64,000 bases of DNA from Microbacterium oxydans (GTDB taxonomy: Bacteria; Actinomycetota; Actinomycetes; Actinomycetales; Microbacteriaceae), in assembly GCF_900095745.1 (NCBI RefSeq), contig NZ_FMIR01000005.1, positions 20,978 to 84,977 on the forward strand, read 5' to 3'. The translations under genes were made by a program, and so were the position numbers. Below, piece by piece: positions 56,900 through 64,000 of this stretch; within the stretch, counting starts at the first letter, position 1; every line of letters begins with the position of its first letter. The notes under the pieces are model-generated. The model saw only the letters and a program-made list of their open reading frames with translations. It had not been told where the DNA came from and made no database searches.

Positions 56900-57808
56900 T
56901 CAGCTGGTGGCGACCCAGTCGAACTGGTCGCCGTACTCCTCGAGCCATGCGTCGACGGCATCCGCTTCCTTGCCCTCGCCGTACTCGTTGACCACGAGGT
57001 CTTCGAGCGCACCGTACTGCTCGTCGTCGAGCTTGATCTGCTCGATCAGCTCAGCGGCCTCGGGGAACTCCTCGGCGAAGCCCTTGGTGCCCAGGAAGTG
57101 CAGGCCCTCGGCCTTGCCCATGGCGCCCTTGGGGTCTTCGAGGTCCTTCACGGGGAAGGCGTCGTTGGCCCAGAACGGACGCCACAGCGTGACGACGATG
57201 TCTTCCTCCTTGTCGGTCGCGGTCTTCAGCTCGGTGAGCATGGCCGCGGTCGACGAGGTGACGAGCTCGTACTCGCTGTCGAGTCCGTACTCGGGCATCA
57301 TCTTCTGGGTCTGGGCGGTGAGGCCGGCACCCGGCTCGATCCCGTAGATCTTGCCGTCGAAGTCGGCCGCCTTGCCCTTGAGGTCCTCGATCGAGGTGAG
57401 CTCGGAGTACTCCGGCACCGCGAGGGTGAGCTTGGCGTTCTCGTAGTACTTGCCCAGGTCTTCGATGTCGTCGCCGTACTTCTCCATGTACTCGGCGTGC
57501 GTGAGCTCGGGCCAGGCCGACGGGTACATGTCGACGTCGCCCTGCGCGAGACCGGTGTACAGCGGGCCCGCCTCGGTGAGCGTCTTCATCTCGACCGTGT
57601 AGCCGATCTTCTCGAGCTGGTCCTGCAGCAGGTACGCGGTGCTCAGGCCGTCGGTCCACGAGGGCAGGAAGCCCAGGGTGATGGTGCCCTTGTCGTCGGC
57701 GTTGCTGTCGCCGCCGCCCGTGCCGCCGGCGCCATCGCTGCTGCAGCCGGCGAGGGTGAGCGCCGCTGCGGCGCCGAGGGCGGTGATCGCGAGGATCTTC
57801 TTCTTCAT
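56900..57808 (-). CDS. Glycine betaine/choline-binding lipoprotein (ProX/OpuAC type)
   Basis: 302 residues. Lipobox ALTLAGC (Cys22), a Gly-rich linker, then an OpuAC-type binding domain: ITLGFLPSWTDGLSTAYLLQ, GDVDMYPSAWPELTHAEYME, YGIEPGAGLTAQTQKMM, VVTLWRPFWANDAFPVKDLE. Trp residues of the quaternary-amine box can be seen (SWTDG, SAWPE, WRPFW). It is the third gene of an OpuA-like operon and delivers the osmoprotectant to the permease at 57861. Confidence 0.92.
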   Translation of the reverse strand: MKKKILAITALGAAAALTLAGCSSDGAGGTGGGDSNADDKGTITLGFLPSWTDGLSTAYLLQDQLEKIGYTVEMKTLTEAGPLYTGLAQGDVDMYPSAWPELTHAEYMEKYGDDIEDLGKYYENAKLTLAVPEYSELTSIEDLKGKAADFDGKIYGIEPGAGLTAQTQKMMPEYGLDSEYELVTSSTAAMLTELKTATDKEEDIVVTLWRPFWANDAFPVKDLEDPKGAMGKAEGLHFLGTKGFAEEFPEAAELIEQIKLDDEQYGALEDLVVNEYGEGKEADAVDAWLEEYGDQFDWVATS

Positions 57809-57860
57809 GTGATTTCTCTCTCTCGGTTCCGTATGGGTGTTGTTCCGTAGGGGTGAAAAC

Positions 57861-58820
57861 TCAGTGCACGAGCGCCGGGTCCGTTGCGGCCTTCGTCGCG
57901 GGTGCCTCGGCTGCGGGGGCGGATGCTGCTCCGCCACCGCCGCCGTGCGGCTTGCGGCGCCGCTCGATCATGCCGAGCAGCGACGAGCGGTTCTCGCCCG
58001 GGGCACCCAGTGCGGCGGTGACCCGATCGAGGAAGACGGCGATCAGCACGACGCCGAGACCGGCCTCGACACCCTTGGGGATGTTGATCGTCGAGATCGC
58101 CTCGACCACCATCTTCCCGAGGCCGTCAGCACCCGCCATTCCGGCGATGACCGCCATCGACAGAGCGAGCATGATGACCTGGTTGACGCCGGCCATGATG
58201 GTCGGCATCGCGAGCGGGAGCTGGATGCCGCGCAGGATCTGACCGGGCTTGGCGCCGAACGCGTGTCCGGCCTCGACGGTCTCGGAGTCGACGCCGCGGA
58301 TGCCGAGCTCGGTCAGTCGCACGCCCGGAGGCAGCGCGAAGATCACGGTGGCGACGAGTCCGGGGACCACGCCGATGCCGAAGAACACGATCGCCGGGAT
58401 CAGGTACACGAACGCCGGCATGGTCTGCATGAAGTCGAGCACCGGCTTCAGCACGGCCCGCACGGTCGAGTTGCGCGCCGACCAGATGCCGAGCGGCACG
58501 GCGATCAGCACCGCGATGATCGCGGCGACGAGCACGAGCGCGAGGGTCTGCATCGCGGGAACCCAGAGGTCCATCCCCACGATCAGCCCGAACGAGACGA
58601 TGGTCCCGATGGCGAGCTGCCACGAGCGCACGATCCAGGCGATGAGCGCGGCGATCACGATGATGACCGCGAAGCTCGGGGTGAGCAGGATGCTTGTGAG
58701 TCCGTCGACGAGGAAGCTCATCACGAACGAGATCACGTCGAGCAGACCGTCGAGGTTGTCCTTGATCCAGTCGACGCCGGATTCGATCCAGGTCCCTACG
58801 GGGATGCGGAAGCCATCCAT
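57861..58820 (-). CDS. Glycine betaine ABC transporter permease
   Basis: 319 residues. An N-terminal extension with one TM helix (GVDWIKDNLDGLLDVISFVM), then six TM helices, and the EAA-type loop EAGHAFGAKPGQILRGIQLP. FALPPGVRLTELGIRGVDSE and LALSMAVIAGMAGADGLGKM are typical of ProW/OpuAB. The C-terminus has a Gly/Ala-rich tail. It shares one base with the ATPase stop (TGATG). It forms the channel for betaine or proline betaine. Confidence 0.93.
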   Translation of the reverse strand: MDGFRIPVGTWIESGVDWIKDNLDGLLDVISFVMSFLVDGLTSILLTPSFAVIIVIAALIAWIVRSWQLAIGTIVSFGLIVGMDLWVPAMQTLALVLVAAIIAVLIAVPLGIWSARNSTVRAVLKPVLDFMQTMPAFVYLIPAIVFFGIGVVPGLVATVIFALPPGVRLTELGIRGVDSETVEAGHAFGAKPGQILRGIQLPLAMPTIMAGVNQVIMLALSMAVIAGMAGADGLGKMVVEAISTINIPKGVEAGLGVVLIAVFLDRVTAALGAPGENRSSLLGMIERRRKPHGGGGGAASAPAAEAPATKAATDPALVH

Positions 58821-60121
58821 CAGCGCACCTCCTCGGTGGTCGGGGCATCGGCCGGGTCGGCGGTCCACCCGTCATCGAGCACCGCATCGATCTCGGCCTG
58901 CGGCATCGGCATCATCGGCAGGGTGATCTCCTCAGTCGCACCGGGGCCGGGGCCCAGGGCGGCGAGCAGCGTCACACGCGGGATCACACCGGCCAGACGC
59001 CCCTCGGCATCCGTCACGGCCAGCGGCAGCGGAGACTCGACGGCGGGCACGAACAGGTTCATCAGCACCTCGTCCTCACGCACGCTCTGCGGCACGGGCT
59101 TGATGATGGAGTCGAGGGTGGTGGCGCCGTTGCGCACGAGCTTGACCGCGTCGCGGTCGGTCACGACGCCCACGAGCTGCCGGTCACGGCCGACCACATA
59201 GGTCGCCGACATGTACGCGTCGCGCATCTGGCGGAGCGCGGTGCGCGGGCCGGCGGTGTGCGGCACGACGGGGCGCGGGCGCTCCATCACGTTCGCGGCG
59301 GTGAGCACGCGGGCGCGGTCGACATCCTGCACGAACTGCTCGACGTAGTCGTTGGCCGGGTCCATCAGGATGTCCTCGGGCGTGCCGATCTGCACGATGC
59401 GGCCGTCGCGCATCACGGCGATCCGGTCGCCGAGGAACATGGCCTCGTTGAGGTCGTGCGTGATGAACACGATCGTCTTCTGGAGCTTCTGCTGCAGCTC
59501 GAGCAGCTGCTCCTGCATCTCGCGACGGATGAGCGGGTCAAGCGCGCTGAACGCCTCGTCCATCAGCAGGATGTCGCTGTCGGCGGCGAGCGCACGGGCG
59601 ATGCCGACGCGCTGCTGCATTCCACCGGAGAGCTCGGAGGGGAGCTTCTCGCCCTGACCTTCGAGTCCGACCAGCGAGAGGATCTCCTCGGCCTTGGCCA
59701 GGCGTTCGGCCTTCGGGGTGCCCTTGAGCTCGAGCGGGTAGGCGACGTTCGCGGCGACCGTGCGGTGCGGCAGCAGAGCGAAGTGCTGGAAGACCATCGA
59801 GATGCGGTCGCGACGGATCTCGCGGAGCCTCGAGGCGGGGATGCCGGTGATCGGGTCGCCGTTCACCGTGACGGTGCCCGACGTGACGTCGTGCAAGCCG
59901 TTGAGCATGCGGATGATGGTGGACTTGCCCGATCCGGACAGGCCCATGATGACGAAGATCTCACCGCGGTTCACGGCGAAGCTGGCGTCGATGACCGCCG
60001 CGGTACCCGCATCGGCGACGGCCGTGCGACTCTCTCCGGCCTTCAGGCGGCGGACGGCGGTGCTCGGATTCTTACCGAAAACCTTGTATAGATTGCGCGC
60101 TTCGAGAGCGATTTCGGACAC
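58820..60121 (-). CDS. Glycine betaine ABC transporter ATP-binding protein (ProV/OpuAA)
   Basis: 433 residues from a GTG at 60121 (GGGGGAAAC directly upstream). ABC domain with Walker A GLSGSGKST, VFQHFALLPHRTV, LSGGMQQRVGIARAL and LLMDEAFSALDPLIR. A C-terminal tandem CBS pair (about 285-400; DAYMSATYVVGRDRQLVGVV, LPLAVTDAEGRLAGVI) senses ionic strength or c-di-AMP in this family. A 20-residue insert before the P-loop carries the Ala-rich stretch ESRTAVADAGTAAVIDASFA. It is the first gene of the operon. Confidence 0.93.
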   Translation of the reverse strand: MSEIALEARNLYKVFGKNPSTAVRRLKAGESRTAVADAGTAAVIDASFAVNRGEIFVIMGLSGSGKSTIIRMLNGLHDVTSGTVTVNGDPITGIPASRLREIRRDRISMVFQHFALLPHRTVAANVAYPLELKGTPKAERLAKAEEILSLVGLEGQGEKLPSELSGGMQQRVGIARALAADSDILLMDEAFSALDPLIRREMQEQLLELQQKLQKTIVFITHDLNEAMFLGDRIAVMRDGRIVQIGTPEDILMDPANDYVEQFVQDVDRARVLTAANVMERPRPVVPHTAGPRTALRQMRDAYMSATYVVGRDRQLVGVVTDRDAVKLVRNGATTLDSIIKPVPQSVREDEVLMNLFVPAVESPLPLAVTDAEGRLAGVIPRVTLLAALGPGPGATEEITLPMMPMPQAEIDAVLDDGWTADPADAPTTEEVR

Positions 60122-60459
60122 GTTTCCCCCGCGGCTCGCCTTCGGGTGGCTGAGCCTGCTTCGGTTACGCCCGGGTGAGGCTCTCGAGGCCGTTCGACAT
60201 GATCGCTGTGGCGGCACAGACGGCGGATTTCGGATCCGCCGCGATAGAGCATCGACCGTACGCCCACGCCTCTTCGCAGCACAGCTCATCGAAAGAAGGA
60301 CGTGACCGCGGACTGGTCTTCGGACCGTCAGGCCCGCATTCCAACGTAACGAAATGGCCGATCAGGGGCAAATCCTGGGTCGGTGAACGGCACGAGTTTC
60401 GGCGGCTGACCGGGGAATTGCACGGGTGTTCAATATTCCGGTCCGAGACCGGTTCAGGG
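60122..60459. other. Upstream region of the betaine operon
   Basis: 338 nt with no convincing gene. On the minus strand the last 40 nt before the GTG contain GGCTC...GAGCC, a possible hairpin near the ribosome site. Further up, GGCGGAT-ttcgg-ATCCGCC (60222-60240) is a perfect 7-bp stem. A long leader would suit osmotic or c-di-AMP control, but I could not match the ydaO riboswitch core. The methyltransferase gene converges on the distal end from the right. Confidence 0.35.
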
Positions 60460-61674
60460 TCAGGATCGGCGCTCTTCGGGGGTGCGGATGCTGCGGGTCA
60501 CGGTGAACTTCGGGGTGCGCGACAGCTGTTCCGTGTGGCCGATCAGACGGGCGAGTTCGGCCCGATAACCGAGCGATGAGTTGTACACGGTGAAGAGTTC
60601 TCCGCCGGGTCGGAGCACACGCGCGGCGGCCTCGAACAGACGGGTCGCGGCGCCCGTGTGCACACTCGTTCCGAGGTGGAAAGGCGGGTTCAGGAGCACG
60701 ACGTCGACGCTCGCGTCCGCGATCTCCGAGGCCGCATCTCCGTGCATGACCGTGACACGCTCGGCGACCCCGTTCGCGGCCGCCGTCGCCCGGGCCGAGG
60801 CCACTGCCGCAGCCGACCGATCGGTCGCGATGACCTGCGCCTCGGGGTGGGCGAGTGCATAGGACACGGCGAGCGCACCGGTGCCGCAGCCGAGATCGAG
60901 CACGCGGCTCGGGCGGTCGCCGTTCACAACTCCGGAAGAACCACCGTTCTCCGACCCGTTCGCGCCGTTTTCGACCCGAATCAGCCCGTTCTTGAGGAGT
61001 TGTGAACCGCCGAGGCCGAGCACTTCGAGCAGCACGCGGGTGCCGATGTCGAGGCGGGCGCCGGCGAACGCCCCGCCGTGCGCGACCAGGGTCAGTCCGT
61101 CGTGCTGCGCGGTCACCGGGAACGGCGGCTCGGCGGGCACCGGACGCGGGTCGGATGCCACGATCAGCCGCGACTTCCGCTCGGCACGCTGGGGCTGCAC
61201 GTGCCCGAAGCTGCGCCCGAGCACCTCGTTCTGCGCGAGCGTCATGTGCTTCACGCGGCCGCCGGCGACGAGCACCGCATCGGATGCCGCCCAGCGGGCC
61301 ACGGCATCCGCGATCTCCTCGAGCTCCGCCAGCGACTTCGGCAGCTGCAGCAGCACGAGCCGAGCGCCGGAGAGCAGCTCGGCGTCGAGTTCGTGCGCGG
61401 TGAAGCCGGCGAGCCCGAGCTCCTCGGCGTTGCGCTCCAGGGCACGGCGGCCGGTCGCGAGGTCCTGATGCACCCGGATGCCGTGCCGCCCGGCATCCGT
61501 CAGAGCCAGCGTGATCGCGCCGTATTCGTCACCGATCACGACGGTCTCGGAGCCCGGGATGTCGAGGGAGAGCGCCCGCTCGACGAGCAGCCGATCGGTG
61601 GCGTCATACGCCTGGAGGTTGTCCGCCTCGACGTCGGGCCACCGGCGCAGGCGACTGTAGGGGAACTCCGGCAC
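60460..61674 (-). CDS. RsmC/RlmG-like rRNA methyltransferase
   Basis: 404 residues from a tentative GTG at 61674; the frame stays open to 61869, but that part overlaps the next gene's promoter. N-terminal degenerate methyltransferase half (ETVVIGDEYGAITLALTDAG, LVLLQLPKSLAELEEIADAV), then a complete SAM domain: VLDLGCGTGALAVSYALAHP, VIATDRSAAAVASARATAAA, and catalytic-type NPPFH in DVVLLNPPFHLG. The two-half layout and NPPF motif fit guanine N2 methylation of rRNA. It stands alone. Confidence 0.85.
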   Translation of the reverse strand: MPEFPYSRLRRWPDVEADNLQAYDATDRLLVERALSLDIPGSETVVIGDEYGAITLALTDAGRHGIRVHQDLATGRRALERNAEELGLAGFTAHELDAELLSGARLVLLQLPKSLAELEEIADAVARWAASDAVLVAGGRVKHMTLAQNEVLGRSFGHVQPQRAERKSRLIVASDPRPVPAEPPFPVTAQHDGLTLVAHGGAFAGARLDIGTRVLLEVLGLGGSQLLKNGLIRVENGANGSENGGSSGVVNGDRPSRVLDLGCGTGALAVSYALAHPEAQVIATDRSAAAVASARATAAANGVAERVTVMHGDAASEIADASVDVVLLNPPFHLGTSVHTGAATRLFEAAARVLRPGGELFTVYNSSLGYRAELARLIGHTEQLSRTPKFTVTRSIRTPEERRS

Positions 61675-61715
61675 CAGCCCACTGTACGCGGGCGTCCGCC
61701 TGCACACGCCCGGGG

Positions 61716-61760
61716 TTGACACCGGATAGGTTCCATGGTTACTTAGTCGAGTAAGTAACC
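61716..61760 (+). promoter_or_regulatory. YtrA-type operator overlapping a promoter
   Basis: TTGACA (61716-61721) is followed by TACTTA 18 nt later. The latter lies within the perfect repeat GGTTACTTA (61737-61745), gtcgag, TAAGTAACC (61752-61760). A regulator bound there would block the -10 box. It sits 21 nt before the GTG of the ytrA-like gene. Confidence 0.7.
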
Positions 61761-61781
61761 CACTAACCCACCGGAGGACTC

Positions 61782-62171
61782 GTGATCGAAGAAGGCAAGC
61801 CGCTCTTCCTCCAGATCGCCGAGCAGATCGAGGACTCGATCGTCGACGGCTCACTCGCTGAGGAGGCACAGGCTCCTTCGACGAACGAGCTCGCCGCGTT
61901 CTACCGGATCAACCCCGCAACCGCAGCGAAGGGAGTCGCGATGCTCACCGACAAGGGAGTGCTCTACAAGCGCCGAGGCATCGGCATGTTCGTCGCCGGC
62001 GGCGCCAGGGAAGTCCTTCTCGGCGAGCGCCGCGCGCTGTTCGCCGACCGCTACATCGATCCACTCCTCGCCGAGGCCCGCACCCTGGGGCTCGGCGCCG
62101 AAGACCTCGCGGCACTGCTCCGACAGCGCGCCGCACTCACCACCGACGCAGAAGGGAAGACCCCCGCATGA
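61782..62171 (+). CDS. GntR-family regulator, YtrA subfamily
   Basis: 129 residues from a GTG at 61782 with CGGAGG 5 nt upstream. Winged HTH: KPLFLQIAEQIEDSIVDGSL, APSTNELAAFYRINPATAAK, GVAMLTDKGVLYKRRGIGMF, with a short dimerisation tail typical of YtrA. Such regulators control the ABC genes that follow and are often induced by cell-wall antibiotics. Its stop overlaps the ATPase ATG. Confidence 0.9.
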   Translation: MIEEGKPLFLQIAEQIEDSIVDGSLAEEAQAPSTNELAAFYRINPATAAKGVAMLTDKGVLYKRRGIGMFVAGGAREVLLGERRALFADRYIDPLLAEARTLGLGAEDLAALLRQRAALTTDAEGKTPA

Positions 62172-63082
62172 CCGCTGTCATCGAGGTGCAGAACCTCAGC
62201 AAGCGCTACAAGGAGAAGCGAGCGCTCGACAACGTGTCGCTCGCCATCGAGGGAGGCGCGATCTACGGCCTCCTCGGTCGCAACGGCGCCGGCAAGACCA
62301 CACTCATGTCGATCCTCACGGCGCAGAACTTCGAGTCCTCCGGCACCGTCAAGGTGTTCGGCGAGCACCCGTACGAGAACGCGCACGTCCTGAGCCGGAT
62401 CTGCTTCGTCCGGGAGAGCCAGAAATACCCGGACGACGCCTACCCGAAGCACGCCTTCAAGGCCGCGAGCCTGTTCTTCCCGCACTGGGACCAGGCGTTC
62501 GCCGACGAACTCATCGAAGAGTTCCAGCTGCCGATGAAGCAGACGATCAAGAAGCTCTCCCGCGGTCAGCTCTCGGCGGTCGGCGTGATCATCGGACTCG
62601 CCTCGCGCGCCGAGATCACCTTCTTCGACGAGCCCTACCTGGGACTCGACGCGGTCGCCCGGCAGATCTTCTACGACCGCCTGGTCGAGGACTACGCCGA
62701 GCACCCGCGCACGATCATCCTGTCGTCGCACCTGATCGACGAGGTCTCGAACCTCATCGAGAAGGTCATCGTGATCGACAACGGCCAGATCCTCCTGCAT
62801 GAAGACACGGATGCCGTCCGCGATCGCGCCGTGACCATCGTGGGCGACGCTGCGAAGGTCGACGCCTGGGTGCAGGGCCGCGAGGTGCTGCACCGCGAGG
62901 CACTCGGAAGAGTGTCGTCCGTTACCGTGCTCGGCACGCTGAGCGCCGATGAGCGGGCCGAGGTGACGGCATCCGGTCTCGATCTCGCACCGGTGTCGCT
63001 CCAGCAGCTGATCGTCCGTCTCACCCAGAAGACCGACACCCACTCCGCCAGAGACTCCGTGACGAAAGAGGAGGCCCGCTGA
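62168..63082 (+). CDS. ABC transporter ATP-binding protein (YtrB-like)
   Basis: 304 residues. Walker A LLGRNGAGKTT, an unusual signature LSRGQLSAVGVIIGL in place of LSGGQ, Walker B ITFFDEPYLGLDAVAR, and H-loop IILSSHLIDEVSNLIEK. The LSRGQ form with DEPYLGLD recurs in this exporter group. A C-terminal domain of about 90 residues follows the ATPase core. It shares one base with the permease ATG (TGATG) and powers that permease. Confidence 0.92.
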   Translation: MTAVIEVQNLSKRYKEKRALDNVSLAIEGGAIYGLLGRNGAGKTTLMSILTAQNFESSGTVKVFGEHPYENAHVLSRICFVRESQKYPDDAYPKHAFKAASLFFPHWDQAFADELIEEFQLPMKQTIKKLSRGQLSAVGVIIGLASRAEITFFDEPYLGLDAVARQIFYDRLVEDYAEHPRTIILSSHLIDEVSNLIEKVIVIDNGQILLHEDTDAVRDRAVTIVGDAAKVDAWVQGREVLHREALGRVSSVTVLGTLSADERAEVTASGLDLAPVSLQQLIVRLTQKTDTHSARDSVTKEEAR

Positions 63083-63768
63083 TGCGACGCACAGTCAACG
63101 TCATCCGGCTGCAGCTGATCAACAAGGGCACCTTCGTCTGGTACCCGCTGATCATCCTCGCCGCAGCGGTGGTGATCTCGGTCCTCATCTACGCGATGAT
63201 CCCGGTCGACACCCCGAAGTACGGCGGCGGCGGTCAGGCTCCGCTCTGGTACTTCTTCGCCATCGGGATGTCGGCGATGACGCTCACCTTCCCGTTCTCG
63301 CAGGCGATGAGCATCACCCGCAGGGAGTTCTTCTTCGGCACGCTGCTCACCGCGATACTCGGCAGCGCGATCATGGGCGTGCTGTTCCTCATCGGAGGCG
63401 GCATCGAGGTGGCCACCAACGGCTACGGCGTCAACGGCTACGTGTTCTACCTGCCGTGGCTGTGGGATGCGGGTCCGGGCGGCGCCTTCGTCGTCTACTT
63501 CACCCTCGCGCTCTTCTTCTTCGTGCTCGGCTTCACCGGCGCGACGATCTACAAGAGCTGGGGACAGCTGGTGCTCATCATCGTCGGCATCGCGCTCTCC
63601 CTGGTGCTGCTGGGCCTGGTGTTCCTGGTGACGCGGCTCGACCTCTGGCCGCACGTCGGCGCGGGGATCATGGACCTCGGCGCGCTCGGTCTCGCGCTCT
63701 GGGGCCTCCTCGTCACCGCGGTGCTCACGGGCGTCTCGTTCCTCGCCTTCCGGCGGACGATCCCGTAA
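63082..63768 (+). CDS. ABC transporter membrane protein of the YtrA operon
   Basis: 228 residues with six TM helices (YPLIILAAAVVISVLIYAMI, WYFFAIGMSAMTLTFPFSQA, FFFGTLLTAILGSAIMGVLF and three more). SITRREFFFG is the cytoplasmic coupling segment. It is the third gene of a regulator-ATPase-permease operon. The substrate is unknown; relatives relieve cell-envelope stress. A strong terminator follows at 63793. Confidence 0.88.
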   Translation: MRRTVNVIRLQLINKGTFVWYPLIILAAAVVISVLIYAMIPVDTPKYGGGGQAPLWYFFAIGMSAMTLTFPFSQAMSITRREFFFGTLLTAILGSAIMGVLFLIGGGIEVATNGYGVNGYVFYLPWLWDAGPGGAFVVYFTLALFFFVLGFTGATIYKSWGQLVLIIVGIALSLVLLGLVFLVTRLDLWPHVGAGIMDLGALGLALWGLLVTAVLTGVSFLAFRRTIP

Positions 63769-64000
63769 GCACACCTCCGCACGCCGCACCTTCGACGACG
63801 CCGGTCGCCCTCCTCGGGTGGCCGGCGTCGTCGCGTCCGCGCGCTACCGGTACCCGGCCGAGGAAGCAACCCGCTCGCCGACCCCGCAGCGTGGGGTACA
63901 TGCTCACCAGCGCTCCGAGCGGGGCGTAGTAGGGGTACTCGTCGGTGACGCCCGGCATGTGCGGGGCGATCATCCAGGCGAGTCCGACCGCGAGCATCGT
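63725..64000 (-). pseudogene. FUSC-family exporter fragment (partial, probably truncated)
   Basis: The visible 5' side of this minus-strand frame enters from the right edge. It reads LAVGLAWMIAPHMPGVTDEY, PYYAPLGALVSMYPTL, which is characteristic of FUSC/aromatic-acid-exporter-like proteins near their N-terminus. After codon 37 (about 63887) the expected continuation (a second TM segment) is missing and the frame runs through low-complexity Arg/Gly sequence, a terminator hairpin and the 3' end of the opposite gene before stopping at 63725. A deletion or frameshift near 63887 is the simplest reading. Confidence 0.45.
63793..63833. terminator. Strong hairpin terminator
   Basis: CGACGACGCCGG (63793-63804) pairs with CCGGCGTCGTCG (63822-63833), with an inner GCCC/GGGT pair and loop TCCTC. 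It follows the YtrA operon by 25 nt. Confidence 0.85.

Noticed and set aside
60222..60240. Hairpin GGCGGAT-ttcgg-ATCCGCC as part of a tRNA or small RNA gene
   Set aside because: No cloverleaf arms, no TTC-type T-loop at the right distance and no CCA end; it is only an isolated hairpin.
60122..60459. c-di-AMP (ydaO) riboswitch upstream of the betaine ABC operon
   Set aside because: Length and context fit, but I could not identify the conserved core segments by eye; a covariance-model search (Rfam ydaO) on this strand would decide.

Overview
The window is high-GC actinobacterial DNA, most likely from Microbacterium or a close Microbacteriaceae relative. The evidence is dense short-spaced operons with ATGA/TGATG stop-start overlaps, GTG/TTG starts, DasR-type operators, PadR/DUF1048 and YtrA ABC cassettes, a DUF11-repeat sortase substrate, and sugar ABC importers that lack their own ATPase. 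No rRNA, tRNA or CRISPR array is visible.

Layout. 1-2823: a SipW cassette on the minus strand. It holds three secreted substrates with the alternate (W-x-D) signal peptide and an ER-type signal peptidase fused in frame to a second exported, LPPTG-anchored domain. 2824-4181: corA magnesium channel behind a leader with two mutually exclusive hairpins and a 22-codon leader ORF. 4297-6430: two small hypothetical genes and a Cmx-like MFS exporter. 6590-9654: wecB, a processive GT2 glycosyltransferase and a small exosortase-like membrane protein, probably a ManNAc-type surface glycan locus. 9828-14107: SGNH hydrolase, then S51 peptidase, Dcu dicarboxylate carrier and ThrE exporter in one plus-strand run. 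14122-17302: ECF-like S protein and a large LuxR/MalT-type regulator. 17397-22592: giant nine-repeat surface adhesin.

23340-29000 is a visibly AT-richer accessory island. It contains a truncated DUF1016 (YhcG) gene, a 988-residue NACHT NTPase that is a good candidate for anti-phage immunity, a serine resolvase carrying two compensating frameshifts, res-like palindromes and an orphan membrane protein.

29010-39144 is an amino-sugar regulon. A secreted GH84 enzyme frees GlcNAc. An ABC importer (binding lipoprotein plus two permeases) brings it in, a BadF-type kinase phosphorylates it, and a SIS protein and a cytoplasmic neutral-ceramidase-family amidase follow in the same operon. A GntR regulator and three dre-like operators control the set. 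No nagA or nagB is present in the window, and the ceramidase-family protein is a plausible stand-in for the deacetylase step. This is the strongest candidate here for an undescribed pathway.

39211-47743: FtsX-type ABC transporter with a divergent two-component system, a LysM secreted protein, and a PadR-DUF1048-ABC drug-efflux-like operon behind a very symmetrical operator. 48522-55060: D-amino-acid catabolism (RidA, N-acyl-D-amino-acid deacylase, D-serine dehydratase-like PLP enzyme, MHS permease) divergent from a DauR-like regulator that heads an Eda-aldolase/rhodanese operon. 55237-56718: lipase-maturation-factor-like membrane protein. 56900-60121: glycine betaine ABC importer (OpuA type). 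60460-61674: RsmC/RlmG-like methyltransferase. 61782-63768: YtrA-type GntR regulator with an ABC exporter. The right edge holds what looks like a broken FUSC-family gene.

Five copies of a 71-nt nested palindrome (outer arms of 13-18 bp, inner arms of about 8 bp) sit between genes, mostly at convergent 3' ends. They form an interspersed family that no gene explains.
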